In this document: positions 16,172-25,453 of the stretch, in pieces
Numbering within the stretch: position 1 is the first letter of the stretch
Layout: each line of letters begins with the position of its first letter
NCBI RefSeq assembly: GCF_019443125.1
Contig: NZ_JAHYXK010000008.1
Location: 1-64,000, forward strand
DNA length: 64,000 bases
From: Pontibacter aydingkolensis
GTDB lineage: Bacteria > Bacteroidota > Bacteroidia > Cytophagales > Hymenobacteraceae
Direction: 5' to 3'
Notes under the pieces: model-generated
Seen by the model: only the letters and a program-made list of their open reading frames with translations
The model's database searches: none
Told to the model about the DNA's origin: nothing
Program-made: the position numbers and the translations under genes

Positions 16172-16269
16172 GACCTCACAGCGTTTTAAAAACCTGTGAG
16201 TATCTGTACCAATGGCCTTTGCTTCGTAGCTAACAAGACGCTCACAGGTCTGAAAGACGCTGTGAGGTC
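16172..16269. repeat. Inverted repeat with 29-nt arms of the CTCACAGG family
   Basis: Arms 16172-16200 and 16241-16269 match at 25 of 29 positions and both carry GACCTCACAGCG and CCTGTGAG. A related half (CTCACAGGTTTGAAAG) occurs at 31591-31606. Confidence 0.7.
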
Positions 16270-16330
16270 AATGCTTGTTCAATCCTGTTCATCATTTCAA
16301 ATCCTACTAATCCTGATTCAGACAAACAAA

Positions 16331-16360
16331 AAACCCTGCTGATTAATACCAGCAGGGTTT
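16331..16360 (-). terminator. Intrinsic terminator downstream of the DEAD-box helicase
   Basis: AAACCCTGCTG (16331-16341) pairs with CAGCAGGGTTT (16350-16360). The minus-strand transcript leaves through TTTTTTG. On the other side TTTTATACTTTATACTTT carries the window-wide heptamer twice. Confidence 0.75.
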
Positions 16361-16382
16361 TATACTTTATACTTTAAGCAAA

Positions 16383-17762
16383 CTATGCGTTGGCTTTTGG
16401 CTTATTGTTGCTCCAGCGACGGTTTCCGTCACCATTTTGGCTTCTGCTACTGCTGTTGTTACCACCTCCGTTGCGTGGTCCGCCGGCTGGTCTGTTAGCG
16501 TTTGCGCTGCCAGAGTTACCTCCAGCATTACCGCCGCCAGATGGCTTATTGCCCCAGCGGCTTCTGCCACCGTTGCCGCCACTGCGTTTTTTCTCTTTAA
16601 CAGTACTAGCTGCTTCGGCAAAGTCTTTGGCCGTCATCGGGTAAGGGTGGTTATCCACCACAGGCACCGATTTTGAGATCAGCTTTTGTATGCTTACCAG
16701 GTAAGTAGTTTCCTCTGCATCGCAGAAAGAAAGCGCAGTACCGTTGGCTCCGGCACGGCCTGTACGGCCAATGCGGTGCACATACGTTTCAGGCTCGTTT
16801 GGCAGTTCGTAGTTTATTACATGGCTCAGGTCGTCCACGTCAATACCGCGGGCGGCAATATCAGTAGCTACCAACACACGTGTCTGGCTCTTTTTAAAGT
16901 TATCCAAAGCACGTACTCTTGCATTCTGCGACTTGTTGCCGTGTATAGCTTCTGCCTGCACGCCAGCTTTGGTCATGTCACGGGCTACTCTGTCAGCACC
17001 GTGCTTGGTGCGGGTAAATACAAGTGCGCGATCAATTTCACCATCCTTTAGCAGGTGTATCAGCAGGTTCTTCTTGTCTGATTTCTTAACGTAGTATACT
17101 TTCTGCTGAATGGTGTTGGCCGTAGACGAAACAGGCGTTACCTCTACTTTAGCAGGATCTACCAGAATGGTATCGGCAAGCTTCATAATCTCAGGGGCCA
17201 TAGTAGCCGAGAAGAACAATGACTGTCTTTTCTCAGGTATTACCTTCAGCACCTTTTTCACGTCGTGCACAAAACCCATGTCCAGCATACGGTCCGCCTC
17301 ATCGAGTACGAACATTTGCAGGTGACTCAGGTTGATATACTTCTGCGCCATCAAGTCAAGTAAACGGCCCGGTGTTGCCACCAGTATGTCTATTCCGGCT
17401 CTAAGCGCATCAGTTTGTGGACGCTGCGGCACACCACCAAAAATAACGGTATGTTTCAGGCCTGTGTTCTTACCATAGGCTTTCATGCTGTCCCCGATCT
17501 GTATAGCCAGTTCGCGGGTAGGCGTAAGTACAAGCGCCTTAATTTTCTTTGGTCCGTTCTGAGGCTGCGCGTGCAACAACTGCAAAATTGGAATAGAAAA
17601 AGCGGCTGTTTTACCAGTACCTGTCTGTGCACATCCTAAGATGTCGCGCTGCTGCAGTATGTAAGGGATTGCTTGTGCCTGGATGGGAGTTGGTTTGGTG
17701 TATCCTTCTGTTTTAAGAGCGTTTAGGATCGGCTCTATCAGGTTTAAATTCTCGAATGTCAT
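16383..17762 (-). CDS. DEAD-box ATP-dependent RNA helicase, RhlE-like
   Basis: Counting from the ATG at 17762, the 459-residue protein has the Q motif near residue 10-27, AQTGTGKT at 45-52, DEAD at 154-157, SAT at 185-187 and HRIGRTGR at 329-336. The tail from about residue 390 is rich in Gly, Asn, Arg and Ser, a disordered RNA-binding extension. Such enzymes unwind rRNA or mRNA structures in ribosome assembly and cold adaptation. An in-frame upstream ATG (17837) would add 25 residues unlike the family. A likely promoter at 17952 implies a leader of about 190 nt, often seen with cold-shock helicases. Confidence 0.93.
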   Translation of the reverse strand: MTFENLNLIEPILNALKTEGYTKPTPIQAQAIPYILQQRDILGCAQTGTGKTAAFSIPILQLLHAQPQNGPKKIKALVLTPTRELAIQIGDSMKAYGKNTGLKHTVIFGGVPQRPQTDALRAGIDILVATPGRLLDLMAQKYINLSHLQMFVLDEADRMLDMGFVHDVKKVLKVIPEKRQSLFFSATMAPEIMKLADTILVDPAKVEVTPVSSTANTIQQKVYYVKKSDKKNLLIHLLKDGEIDRALVFTRTKHGADRVARDMTKAGVQAEAIHGNKSQNARVRALDNFKKSQTRVLVATDIAARGIDVDDLSHVINYELPNEPETYVHRIGRTGRAGANGTALSFCDAEETTYLVSIQKLISKSVPVVDNHPYPMTAKDFAEAASTVKEKKRSGGNGGRSRWGNKPSGGGNAGGNSGSANANRPAGGPRNGGGNNSSSRSQNGDGNRRWSNNKPKANA

Positions 17763-17951
17763 TAATTGATTTTTCAGTATGAAAGGCTGGCCGTACAGTA
17801 AATTTATCGCCGGCGCAGCGTAAGCTCTGATGAACAAGCGCTTTCAACTGAAAGTACAACACCATGCGTGTTCTTGCTCATCCTTTCCACCCTTAACCTA
17901 TAAAAGAGAACAAAGGTTCTTTTAAAGATTAAAGTATAGATAATACTAGTA

Positions 17952-17959
17952 CAAAGGTA
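17952..17959 (-). promoter_or_regulatory. -7 promoter element of the DEAD-box helicase
   Basis: The + strand CAAAGGTA is TACCTTTG on the minus strand, an exact TAnnTTTG, about 190 nt before the chosen start. No clear TTTG lies at the -33 distance. Confidence 0.4.
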
Positions 17960-18043
17960 GCCGTAAGTATGGTTACTTCCTATATTTAGTTTTCAGGATG
18001 GATTGAGTAGATGCAGACGGTGCAGATTAAGTCTTGATTAGGT

Positions 18044-18100
18044 ATTTGATTTGCAGGATTTGGACAGGTCGCGACCTGTTCGAATCCTGCAAAATCAAAT
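18044..18100. repeat. 57-nt near-perfect hairpin containing ACAGGTCGCGACCTGT
   Basis: The arms 18044-18060 and 18083-18100 (ATTTGATTTGCAGGATT and its complement with one bulge) surround a perfect 16-bp palindrome at 18064-18079. This has the look of a small dispersed palindromic element. Confidence 0.65.
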
Positions 18101-18131
18101 GGGTAGCATCCTTTAACAGAATCCTACCCAT
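18099..18131 (-). terminator. Possible terminator of the desaturase gene
   Basis: ATGGGTAG (18099-18106) pairs with CTACCCAT (18124-18131). On the minus strand it is followed by TTGATTTT. It lies 24 nt beyond the desaturase stop. Confidence 0.5.
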
Positions 18132-18154
18132 CATTAAATCTTAAAATCTTAGTC

Positions 18155-19267
18155 TTAGCCGATGGCCTCGTTCAGGCTTGGCAGCTTACCAAAGCGGCGC
18201 AGCGTATTGATGTGCGAGCGCAGGGCCTGCCAGAACGTTTTATTTTCCATGTAAGGTATACCAAACTCCTCTGCAGTCTCCTTCACGATATGCGAAATGG
18301 CCGGGTAATGCACGTGGCAAACACGTGGGAACAGGTGATGCTCGATCTGGTAATTCAGGCCGCCTACATACCAGTTTATAAACCTGTTATCGCGCGAAAA
18401 ATTAACAGTGGTATGCATCTGGTGTATAGCCCAATCATTCTCTATTGTACCGTTCTCATCCGGTCGTGGGTGGGTAGTGCCTTCTACGGTATGCGCCAGC
18501 TGGAATACTACCGTAAGTACAATACCCGCTACAAAGTGCATGAGTAAAAAGCCTAGCAGTACATGTAAAAATGGTATGCCAAACACTACTACCGGCAGCA
18601 CCAGCATCACAAGGAAGTATAAAACTTTCATGACAATGATCTTCAGCAGCATCTTCTTATTCTCTTTGTCAGAGTTAGAATTAACACCATTTTTAATGAA
18701 TAGGAAGTACTGCACAAAGTCTTTGGCGATAACCCAGTAAAGCGTAAGCAAACCGTAGAAAAAGAAGGCGTACAGCCACTGCAGTTTGTGGTAAAACTTC
18801 ACGTTGGTGTGCGGCGAAAATCTTAGTACCAGCCTGTCTTGAATATCCTCGTCCATATCTACTACGTTGGTGTAAGTATGGTGCAGGATGTTGTGCTGTA
18901 ATTTCCAGTTAAAAGCCGAGCCTCCTACCAGGTTCAAAGTATGGCCCATCAAAAAGTTTACACGCTTGTTACTGGAATATGCGCCATGGTTGGCATCATG
19001 CATCACACTCATGCCTATGCCAGCCACACCTAAGCCCATTATAAACCAAAGTATAAGGCTAAGCGGGAAAGACGGTTGAAACGCCAACAGGTAAATAAAC
19101 GGAACAACGTAACAGGCTAATAGCACCACACTTTTGACGATCATCTCAGAATTAGCGTTTTTCGAGATGTTGTTTTCCGTGAAGTATGTGTCAACCCTTT
19201 TGCGCAGTGTGGCGAAAAAGAGATTTCTGTCTTTTGAAACGAATTTGATTTTACTTTGGGGCTTCAT
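18155..19267 (-). CDS. Membrane fatty-acid (acyl-CoA/lipid) desaturase
   Basis: This 370-residue di-iron membrane desaturase shows the three histidine boxes: HDANHG (about 90), HNILHH (about 125) and the QIEHHLFP box (about 308), whose Gln replaces the first His as in front-end (delta-5/6 type) desaturases. Several hydrophobic hairpins separate the boxes. It introduces double bonds into membrane lipid acyl chains, usually in response to cold. The neighbouring helicase fits a cold-related context, but that is inference. Confidence 0.92.
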   Translation of the reverse strand: MKPQSKIKFVSKDRNLFFATLRKRVDTYFTENNISKNANSEMIVKSVVLLACYVVPFIYLLAFQPSFPLSLILWFIMGLGVAGIGMSVMHDANHGAYSSNKRVNFLMGHTLNLVGGSAFNWKLQHNILHHTYTNVVDMDEDIQDRLVLRFSPHTNVKFYHKLQWLYAFFFYGLLTLYWVIAKDFVQYFLFIKNGVNSNSDKENKKMLLKIIVMKVLYFLVMLVLPVVVFGIPFLHVLLGFLLMHFVAGIVLTVVFQLAHTVEGTTHPRPDENGTIENDWAIHQMHTTVNFSRDNRFINWYVGGLNYQIEHHLFPRVCHVHYPAISHIVKETAEEFGIPYMENKTFWQALRSHINTLRRFGKLPSLNEAIG

Positions 19268-19525
19268 ATTAAAGGAGGTTGTGATCAGATTATGTAGAAT
19301 GCTGCCTTAACTGATTACAAAACCTTTAAATTTTGAAAAAGAACGTCGGCGAGTCATTCATACAAGCTAACAATATACGTATAAGTTCCGACAAATGCAG
19401 TATTAAGGTTTCAGAAGCAGGTTTAAAAGGGGGTATACTTATACATAAACTGCCAGCAGTCCTCACCATTCTGATTACTTTGCAGTACCGATACACAATT
19501 GCCAACAGATATTACTTACTTATAT

Positions 19526-19762
19526 TTAATAAGACCTGAATGTGCTCATGCGGCCTTTAAAAATCAGTTTATGTGCACCTCTGCTATCAGGCACAGGTAC
19601 ATTGTTAAAAATTAAATCGTTTTCCCCGTCGTTGTTCATGTTTACTTGTAATGGAGAGGTATATTCGATAGAGGCATTGATTTCTTTGTGTACAACAGCA
19701 ACATGTTCAATTTCTTTGTATCTGTCGCATGCAGAAAATACCAGTATAACATGCGCAAACAA
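19526..19762 (-). CDS. Hypothetical small lipoprotein
   Basis: A 78-residue frame has a short hydrophobic start and lipobox-like FSAC (Cys at 12). Its middle contains MNNDGENDLIF, resembling calcium-binding DxNxDGxxD loops of secreted Bacteroidota proteins. The only possible starts are TTG at 19762 or a rare codon a few triplets upstream, because an in-frame TAA lies just above. The signal peptide therefore looks truncated. It could be a real small gene with a TTG start or a fragment. Function is unknown. Confidence 0.4.
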   Translation of the reverse strand: MFAHVILVFSACDRYKEIEHVAVVHKEINASIEYTSPLQVNMNNDGENDLIFNNVPVPDSRGAHKLIFKGRMSTFRSY

Positions 19763-19898
19763 AACATTCTTTTATAGTTATTAAGTTAAATGGTTATCCT
19801 GTCTTATTCAAGGGTCAGTCAATAATTTGTTACAGCTAAAGTATAAATTCAACCTTAAGCTAAAGGGCAGCTATTATCTACATTTTTTACTTGTTATA

Positions 19899-19936
19899 AA
19901 CAGAAATAGCCCGACAAATGCCGGGCTATTTCTGTT
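19899..19936 (-). terminator. Intrinsic terminator of the M36 protease gene
   Basis: AACAGAAATAGCCCG (19899-19913) pairs perfectly with CGGGCTATTTCTGTT (19922-19936), just past the stop at 19955. Confidence 0.8.
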
Positions 19937-19954
19937 AGATTTAAACTAACCCAC

Positions 19955-22900
19955 TTACTTATTCACGATGATCTTATGTGTTGAAGTGGAAGTACCTGTC
20001 TTCGCTTTGATAATGTACATACCGCTGCTGAAGCCGTTCAGATTTACATTAATGTGGCCACGCTGTGCCTTTGCATTTACCTGCTCAGTATATACTTTCT
20101 GCCCCTGCACATTGTAAATCGTTACCAGTACCGGCTCTGCTTCTTCCAGGTCGTAGGCGATGGTAACAGTAGACTGTGCCGGGTTAGGATACACTGTAAA
20201 CTTCCTACCATCTTCGGCCTGCAAGGCAGAGGTAGTAGTAACTGCAAACTCCTTGGAAGTAGATGCGCTAACCTCGTAAGAGAAACGCTCATTGCCATAG
20301 ATATCTACCTGACGTAATCTGTAGAAATAAGTAGTACCTGCCACTACCGCATTATCATTGTACTTGTACTTAATGTTTGAGCGGCTTTCGGCTTTACTGT
20401 CTATCCAGGCAATTTTAGCGAAAGATGTATTCGCCTCTCTGCGTTGTAGCTCAAATCCGGCATTATTACTTTCTGCACTTGTGATCCACTCCAGGGCAAT
20501 ATGCTTTGTTTTGCCTGTTGCTTCAAACTTAGCAAGCTTGATTGGTTCAGGTAGGTTACCCTCAAATACAATCGTACCTAACTTACCCAGGTCCGCAGAT
20601 GCTGAATAGCCTTCGCCTGTTGTAACATGTGCTTCGTTCTTAATGCTTACCACATCAAGTGTAGCCACATCGTCAAGCCACCAGCCGATACCTCCTACTT
20701 CAACATCAGTACCCATTCTCCAACGAATAGTAACTGTTTGGCCGCTATACTGCGATAGATCAATAATAGTATTGATGAAATCACCGCTTTGTCCGGAGAA
20801 AGCCCTTCTGCCAGGAAGCGGACCAGCAGGCACAGCTCCCAGAATAGGGCCGGCAATACCGCTGTTGTAGCCGTTCTTCACCATCAAAGGTCCCAGGTCT
20901 GTGTAATTCACGCCCCCATCCAGCGAAAGCTCTACCACACCACCATCGTAATTTACCTCAGTATCATACTCATGCCAGAAGCTCAGGTGATTGTTTGTTG
21001 TTGCATTCAGCGCGAATGATTTTATGAGATACTGATCAGTTAATACGCCTTCGTCTCTTACAAACCAGGCCTTTACTCCGCTGAATGTGTTGGTTGTATC
21101 AATACCCCAGACGTTTGTTCCGGCTCCTGCACGCTTCCATGCAATCAAGTTCGTAGAATCATTCTCTATATCGTCCAGCACCAGTGTTTTCGTTACAACC
21201 GGGCTGTTCACTTTTACCTTAAGTGTTCTCACCGCCTGCTCTCCCACACCTAAATTCACAGCCGGGAACGTTACTACGCCTCCTGCAAGTGTACCACCAT
21301 CACTAGCAGATACAAAAGTTGTATTCTCTGGAAGCGAATTGGTGATAACTACGTTTGTAATAGGGGCTACGCTACGGTTAATGGCTGTAAGGGTATAGGT
21401 TAAGGTACCACCGTTGCCAATAGACGCGTTGTCTACAGATACCAGCATGCCTACAGTTGGCATATCATAGGCTTCTACTCCGTCTGTTTTGCTTGAACTG
21501 GAACCCTGATCAGCACTAAAGCCTAGTCCTCTTTTAGCAAAGGCTCTGTAGATAAGTTCATAGTTTGCACCACCATATAACACGGAGTCAGCCTTCAGGA
21601 TAGCATCTCTGCCATCAATAAAGCCCGGGCTGCATGGCTGCAGCTTAAGTGCAAGCGTTACAAGCTCCAGCGCTTTGTTATTACCTCCTTTGCCATTGTA
21701 GATATCAGCATCAAATCCGTACTTATCTACTAAAGCCCATGTTACTTCCCAAAGCATGGTAGACCACACAAAGCCTACACCATGAGGAGCCGCCAGACCT
21801 TTAATGTCTTTGTAAGTGTAGTTATTTACGCCAAAGTCGGTGCTGTATGGTGCTGGTCTGATACCTTTCCCATCAGTAGGCTGATACAGCACATACGTGC
21901 CAATACCTCTGCGCTGCGCACCAAAATCACCAGGCTTCATCGTCATCATCAGGCCAAACCAATCGCTCCAGCCTTCTCCCATCTGCTCCTGATTGCTAAG
22001 GCAGCTTGTTGAGGATGGCCCACCAGTTAACCTGTTGGAGATGCCGTGGCCATATTCGTGCACAATTACACCGTTATCGAAATCGCCGTCTCTTCTGGGA
22101 TTACCTGTCCAAAGGAACATCTGCATTCTTGGATTTCGGCCATCTGGTGGTGTAGCAAAGTTAGCATTATTGGCACCGCTGCCGTCCTGTGCTTCCGCAA
22201 ATACCTGATCGGCACCTAAACCGCCTTTGCCGTAATTGTTCTGCTGAAAATTGCCACTTACCTCGTCAAAACCATACTGGTAGAAAGTTTCGTGAATCAG
22301 GTTGCTCCAGTAAAACAGGTTTGTGATAGCCGCATCTCTGTAAAGGAGCGGATCGCCATTCAGGTCGGCAGGAAAATCGAACGTGTGGTTTGTGCCTCTG
22401 GCATCGTCCAGACCGCCATCCGCAGGTGTAAGCGTAGGCGCAGCACTATTCAGGTTATTGCCATCCCAGTAAGCATGCACGTTGTTTCCTCTTGCAATGT
22501 TAAAGTCATGTCCTTCAATGCCATTTACATCGTGCCAGCCAAATGGTGAGGCTGCTTTGTTTATTACTGTAGCTGCATCTACTAATGTTCTGCCACCATG
22601 GCTCGGACTTTCATGAGGCATATTAAACACCCTGTACTTCGGGCTAACTGTAGTAAGAGACGCAGAAATAGTGGATGTAGCAGTTGTCTCAGCAGACGAA
22701 GGGTTGACTGTTGCAACTGATTCCTGAGAAACGTGAGCCGCATGGTCGTGGTCAGGAGAATCGAACTGGCACTGCGCTACCCAGTCATTTTTGCTCAGGA
22801 TAGCACCACTCGCAGCATCTACACGCATGTTCCACCAATGTTGCGCATCCAGCTGGTAAATCGCCACATCCCAAGCCAGGCGCACATCCCCATTCTCTAA

Positions 22901-23416
22901 TGGTTGGTACACCAATCTGGCAGGAATAGTCTCAAGCGAGATACCTCCTTTACTGAGTACCACTTCCTGCGATGGGCCTGTACTTACCGTTTTAATTACT
23001 GAAAGCGGCTGTGTAACTGTTAGACTCAGAGAACTTGCCGCCGCCTGTACTGCCTGAACAGCTGTAAGAGAAGCGGTGGAGCTTTTGATAGCAGCACCTA
23101 AGTTAGAAACTGCCCTGCTTCCCATACTGATCACTTTGCCATCGCGCCCTACGTTCACGTTAATGATGCCGTTGAACACCTCTATACCTTTGTAACCCTG
23201 CGCAAAATAAACATGGGTGATACCGCTTTTGGAGGAAAGGTATTTGTCTCTTACAATTAGATTGGAAATGTCAGCTTCAGTAAGCTTGTACGAGTCCCGA
23301 TGAGTACTTATATATTGCCTTGCCGACTCTTCCGCAGATTGGGCAAAGGCAATGGACGGAATGAAGAGTACTAACAATAGTAATTGCCGTACCCAGGGGG
23401 TAAAAGTTTTACGCAT
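19955..23416 (-). CDS. Secreted fungalysin-family (M36) metalloprotease with T9SS sorting domain
   Basis: This 1153-residue protein has a signal peptide (about 1-25), an FTP-type propeptide region (about 30-210), and an M36 catalytic domain whose zinc motif HEYGH begins at residue 453 (codons 22046-22060). A DUF11/CARDB-like beta domain follows (about 655-740), then a jelly-roll-like segment. A C-terminal type IX sorting domain (about 1075-1153, YPNPAQSTVTI to GMYIIKAKT) directs export across the outer membrane by the gliding-related secretion system. It is a large digestive exoprotease, transcribed alone. Confidence 0.94.
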   Translation of the reverse strand: MRKTFTPWVRQLLLLVLFIPSIAFAQSAEESARQYISTHRDSYKLTEADISNLIVRDKYLSSKSGITHVYFAQGYKGIEVFNGIINVNVGRDGKVISMGSRAVSNLGAAIKSSTASLTAVQAVQAAASSLSLTVTQPLSVIKTVSTGPSQEVVLSKGGISLETIPARLVYQPLENGDVRLAWDVAIYQLDAQHWWNMRVDAASGAILSKNDWVAQCQFDSPDHDHAAHVSQESVATVNPSSAETTATSTISASLTTVSPKYRVFNMPHESPSHGGRTLVDAATVINKAASPFGWHDVNGIEGHDFNIARGNNVHAYWDGNNLNSAAPTLTPADGGLDDARGTNHTFDFPADLNGDPLLYRDAAITNLFYWSNLIHETFYQYGFDEVSGNFQQNNYGKGGLGADQVFAEAQDGSGANNANFATPPDGRNPRMQMFLWTGNPRRDGDFDNGVIVHEYGHGISNRLTGGPSSTSCLSNQEQMGEGWSDWFGLMMTMKPGDFGAQRRGIGTYVLYQPTDGKGIRPAPYSTDFGVNNYTYKDIKGLAAPHGVGFVWSTMLWEVTWALVDKYGFDADIYNGKGGNNKALELVTLALKLQPCSPGFIDGRDAILKADSVLYGGANYELIYRAFAKRGLGFSADQGSSSSKTDGVEAYDMPTVGMLVSVDNASIGNGGTLTYTLTAINRSVAPITNVVITNSLPENTTFVSASDGGTLAGGVVTFPAVNLGVGEQAVRTLKVKVNSPVVTKTLVLDDIENDSTNLIAWKRAGAGTNVWGIDTTNTFSGVKAWFVRDEGVLTDQYLIKSFALNATTNNHLSFWHEYDTEVNYDGGVVELSLDGGVNYTDLGPLMVKNGYNSGIAGPILGAVPAGPLPGRRAFSGQSGDFINTIIDLSQYSGQTVTIRWRMGTDVEVGGIGWWLDDVATLDVVSIKNEAHVTTGEGYSASADLGKLGTIVFEGNLPEPIKLAKFEATGKTKHIALEWITSAESNNAGFELQRREANTSFAKIAWIDSKAESRSNIKYKYNDNAVVAGTTYFYRLRQVDIYGNERFSYEVSASTSKEFAVTTTSALQAEDGRKFTVYPNPAQSTVTIAYDLEEAEPVLVTIYNVQGQKVYTEQVNAKAQRGHINVNLNGFSSGMYIIKAKTGTSTSTHKIIVNK

Positions 23417-23856
23417 GAAATAGTATGTTTAAGGTGAGATAAATATTTGCACAATGCTAAACTTACGCAGGAAAGGGTAATAAAGATGTTGCATCAACCC
23501 AATCTCAGGTGATGCAAGAAATTAAACTACTCACACTATACAAAGCAATATCTATCCAAAAACGCAACTATAACAATAACGCCAATAAACATAATATTAA
23601 TTATCTTGATTACACATTTATAGCAACTACAACCACTATAAACAAATTTTACCCTCTACACATTTGCAAGTTTATACTCTAAGGTTTCATAACTATTAGC
23701 AATTACAGCCTCTCCTAACAAAATAGATCACTTGCGCACAACCGATGTTATATTACTTAGAAACAAAAGAGAAAGGACATCGAATAACCATTAACGGGCA
23801 AAAAAAAGCGGCGAAAAGTTTCCTTTCCGCCGCTTTAAACAGTTGAATATTTTTAG
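23417..23856. other. AT-rich spacer upstream of the M36 protease
   Basis: The 440-bp region has no gene. TTGCATCA (23489-23496) and TGATGCAA (23510-23517) form an 8-bp dyad about 75 nt upstream of the protease start, a candidate operator or leader hairpin. The lpdA terminator closes the right end. Confidence 0.55.
23801..23836 (-). terminator. Intrinsic terminator of lpdA
   Basis: AAAGCGGCG (23805-23813) pairs with CGCCGCTTT (23828-23836). The minus-strand transcript ends in a T7 run. Confidence 0.8.
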
Positions 23857-25251
23857 TTACAAGTGGATCACCTCATCGTAAGCCGCTGCTGCTGCCTCCA
23901 TGATAGCCTCGCTCATGGTTGGGTGCGGGTGCACAGACTTGATGATCTCGTGGCCGGTAGTCTCCAGTTTACGGGCAACTACTACTTCTGCGATCATCTC
24001 CGTTACGTTGGCACCGATCATGTGCGCGCCCAAGAACTCGCCATACTTCGCATCAAAGATTACCTTAACAAAACCATCTTTTGCTCCGGCAGCACTTGCC
24101 TTACCAGATGCAGAGAACGGGAACTTACCAACTTTGATCTCAAGGCCTTGCTCACGTGCAGCTTTCTCGGTTAAACCAACAGAGGCAATTTCAGGAGAGC
24201 AGTATGTACAGCCAGGTATGTTGCCGTAGTTTAACGGCTCCGGGTTGTGGCCTGCCATTTTCTCTACGCAGATAATACCTTCAGCAGAAGCAACGTGTGC
24301 CAGCGCCGGACCAGGAACAATGTCACCGATCGCATAAATGCCGTCAACGTTTGTTTTGTAGAACTCATCTACTACTAAACGGCCTTTCTCTACTTTAATG
24401 CCAAGTTCCTCAAGACCGATGTTCTCCAGGTTTGTCTGGATTCCAACTGCAGAAAGTACGATCTCGGCTTCAAGTGTAACTTCGCCTTTGGCAGTTTTTA
24501 CTTTTGCTTTGCAGATGTCGCCGCTTGTGTCCACAGACTCCACAGAAGCGTCTGTCATAATGTCGATGCCGGCCTTTTTGAAAGACTTGGCTAACTGACG
24601 GGATACTTCTTCGTCCTCAACAGGAACAATATTTGGCAGGTACTCTACAATCGTTACCTTAGTACCCATAGCGTTGTAGAAGTAGGCAAACTCCACACCG
24701 ATAGCACCAGAGCCTACTACGATCATGCTTTCTGGCTTCTTATCCAATGCCATAGCCTGGCGGTAACCAATGATCTTTTTACCATCGATTGGCAGGTTAG
24801 GAAGCTCACGTGAGCGGGCACCTGTTGCAATAATGATGTTAGTGGCCTCTACTGTATCTTTTTTACCGTCTGCGTCTGTTACTTCTATTTTACCTTTGGC
24901 TACTATTTTACCAGTGCCCATAATCGCATCGATCTTGTTTTTGCGGAACAGGAACTGGATGCCTTTGCTCATGCCGTCTGCCACACCGCGGCTACGCTTA
25001 ACTACTGCGCTGAAGTCTACAGAAGCCTCTCCGATGTTGATACCGTAGTCAGATGCATGGTTGATGTATTCGAATACGTTTGCGCTCTTCAGCAATGCTT
25101 TTGTTGGGATACAGCCCCAGTTAAGGCAGATACCACCAAGCGACTCACGCTCGATAACACCTACTTTCATACCCAGCTGCGACGCACGAATAGCCGCCAC
25201 ATATCCGCCTGGGCCACTACCAAGCACTACTAAATCGTATTTTGATGCCAT
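23857..25251 (-). CDS. lpdA: Dihydrolipoyl dehydrogenase (E3)
   Basis: This 464-residue flavoenzyme reoxidises the lipoamide of pyruvate, 2-oxoglutarate and branched-chain dehydrogenase complexes and the glycine cleavage system. Visible are the FAD site GSGPGGYVAA near residue 11, the redox disulfide C42/C47 in GGICLNWGCIPTK, the NAD site GSGAIGVEFA near 186, and the catalytic HPHPTMSEA near the C-terminus. It is transcribed alone from a consensus promoter and not next to E1/E2 genes, as is usual in this phylum. Confidence 0.96.
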   Translation of the reverse strand: MASKYDLVVLGSGPGGYVAAIRASQLGMKVGVIERESLGGICLNWGCIPTKALLKSANVFEYINHASDYGINIGEASVDFSAVVKRSRGVADGMSKGIQFLFRKNKIDAIMGTGKIVAKGKIEVTDADGKKDTVEATNIIIATGARSRELPNLPIDGKKIIGYRQAMALDKKPESMIVVGSGAIGVEFAYFYNAMGTKVTIVEYLPNIVPVEDEEVSRQLAKSFKKAGIDIMTDASVESVDTSGDICKAKVKTAKGEVTLEAEIVLSAVGIQTNLENIGLEELGIKVEKGRLVVDEFYKTNVDGIYAIGDIVPGPALAHVASAEGIICVEKMAGHNPEPLNYGNIPGCTYCSPEIASVGLTEKAAREQGLEIKVGKFPFSASGKASAAGAKDGFVKVIFDAKYGEFLGAHMIGANVTEMIAEVVVARKLETTGHEIIKSVHPHPTMSEAIMEAAAAAYDEVIHL

Positions 25252-25275
25252 AATCTCTTAGTTAAAGTTGATGGA

Positions 25276-25306
25276 CAAAATTAACGGATAATCCCAACTT
25301 AGCAAA
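25276..25306 (-). promoter_or_regulatory. Consensus Bacteroidota promoter of lpdA
   Basis: On the minus strand TTTG (25303-25306), a 19-nt spacer and TAATTTTG (25276-25283) match TTTG-N19-TAnnTTTG exactly. The -7 element is 24 nt upstream of the ATG. Confidence 0.75.
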
Positions 25307-25453
25307 ACAGCTACAGCCATACTTGCCAATTGCACGATGCGAAGAAATGAATTGTACGATGAGGCGAAAAAGTCACAAAATGCAGAAATAGCTTTTAAGA
25401 TTGTGCTGTAGTGCTGTTCTTTACATTTTGAAGTAAACTATTACCCCTGTTGC

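Larger units (their letters stand above)
17763..18154. other. Spacer with helicase leader/promoter and hairpins downstream of the desaturase
   Basis: The 392-bp region holds the presumed untranslated leader and promoter of the helicase (minus strand) and two strong hairpins at 18044-18131. There is no credible gene. Confidence 0.6.

Noticed and set aside
8281..20100. TATACTTT as the -7 promoter element
   Set aside because: It does not fit TAnnTTTG spacing and occurs in both orientations inside genes and in terminator arms. Where real promoters can be seen, the -7 is TACCTTTG, TAATTTTG or TAAATTTG.
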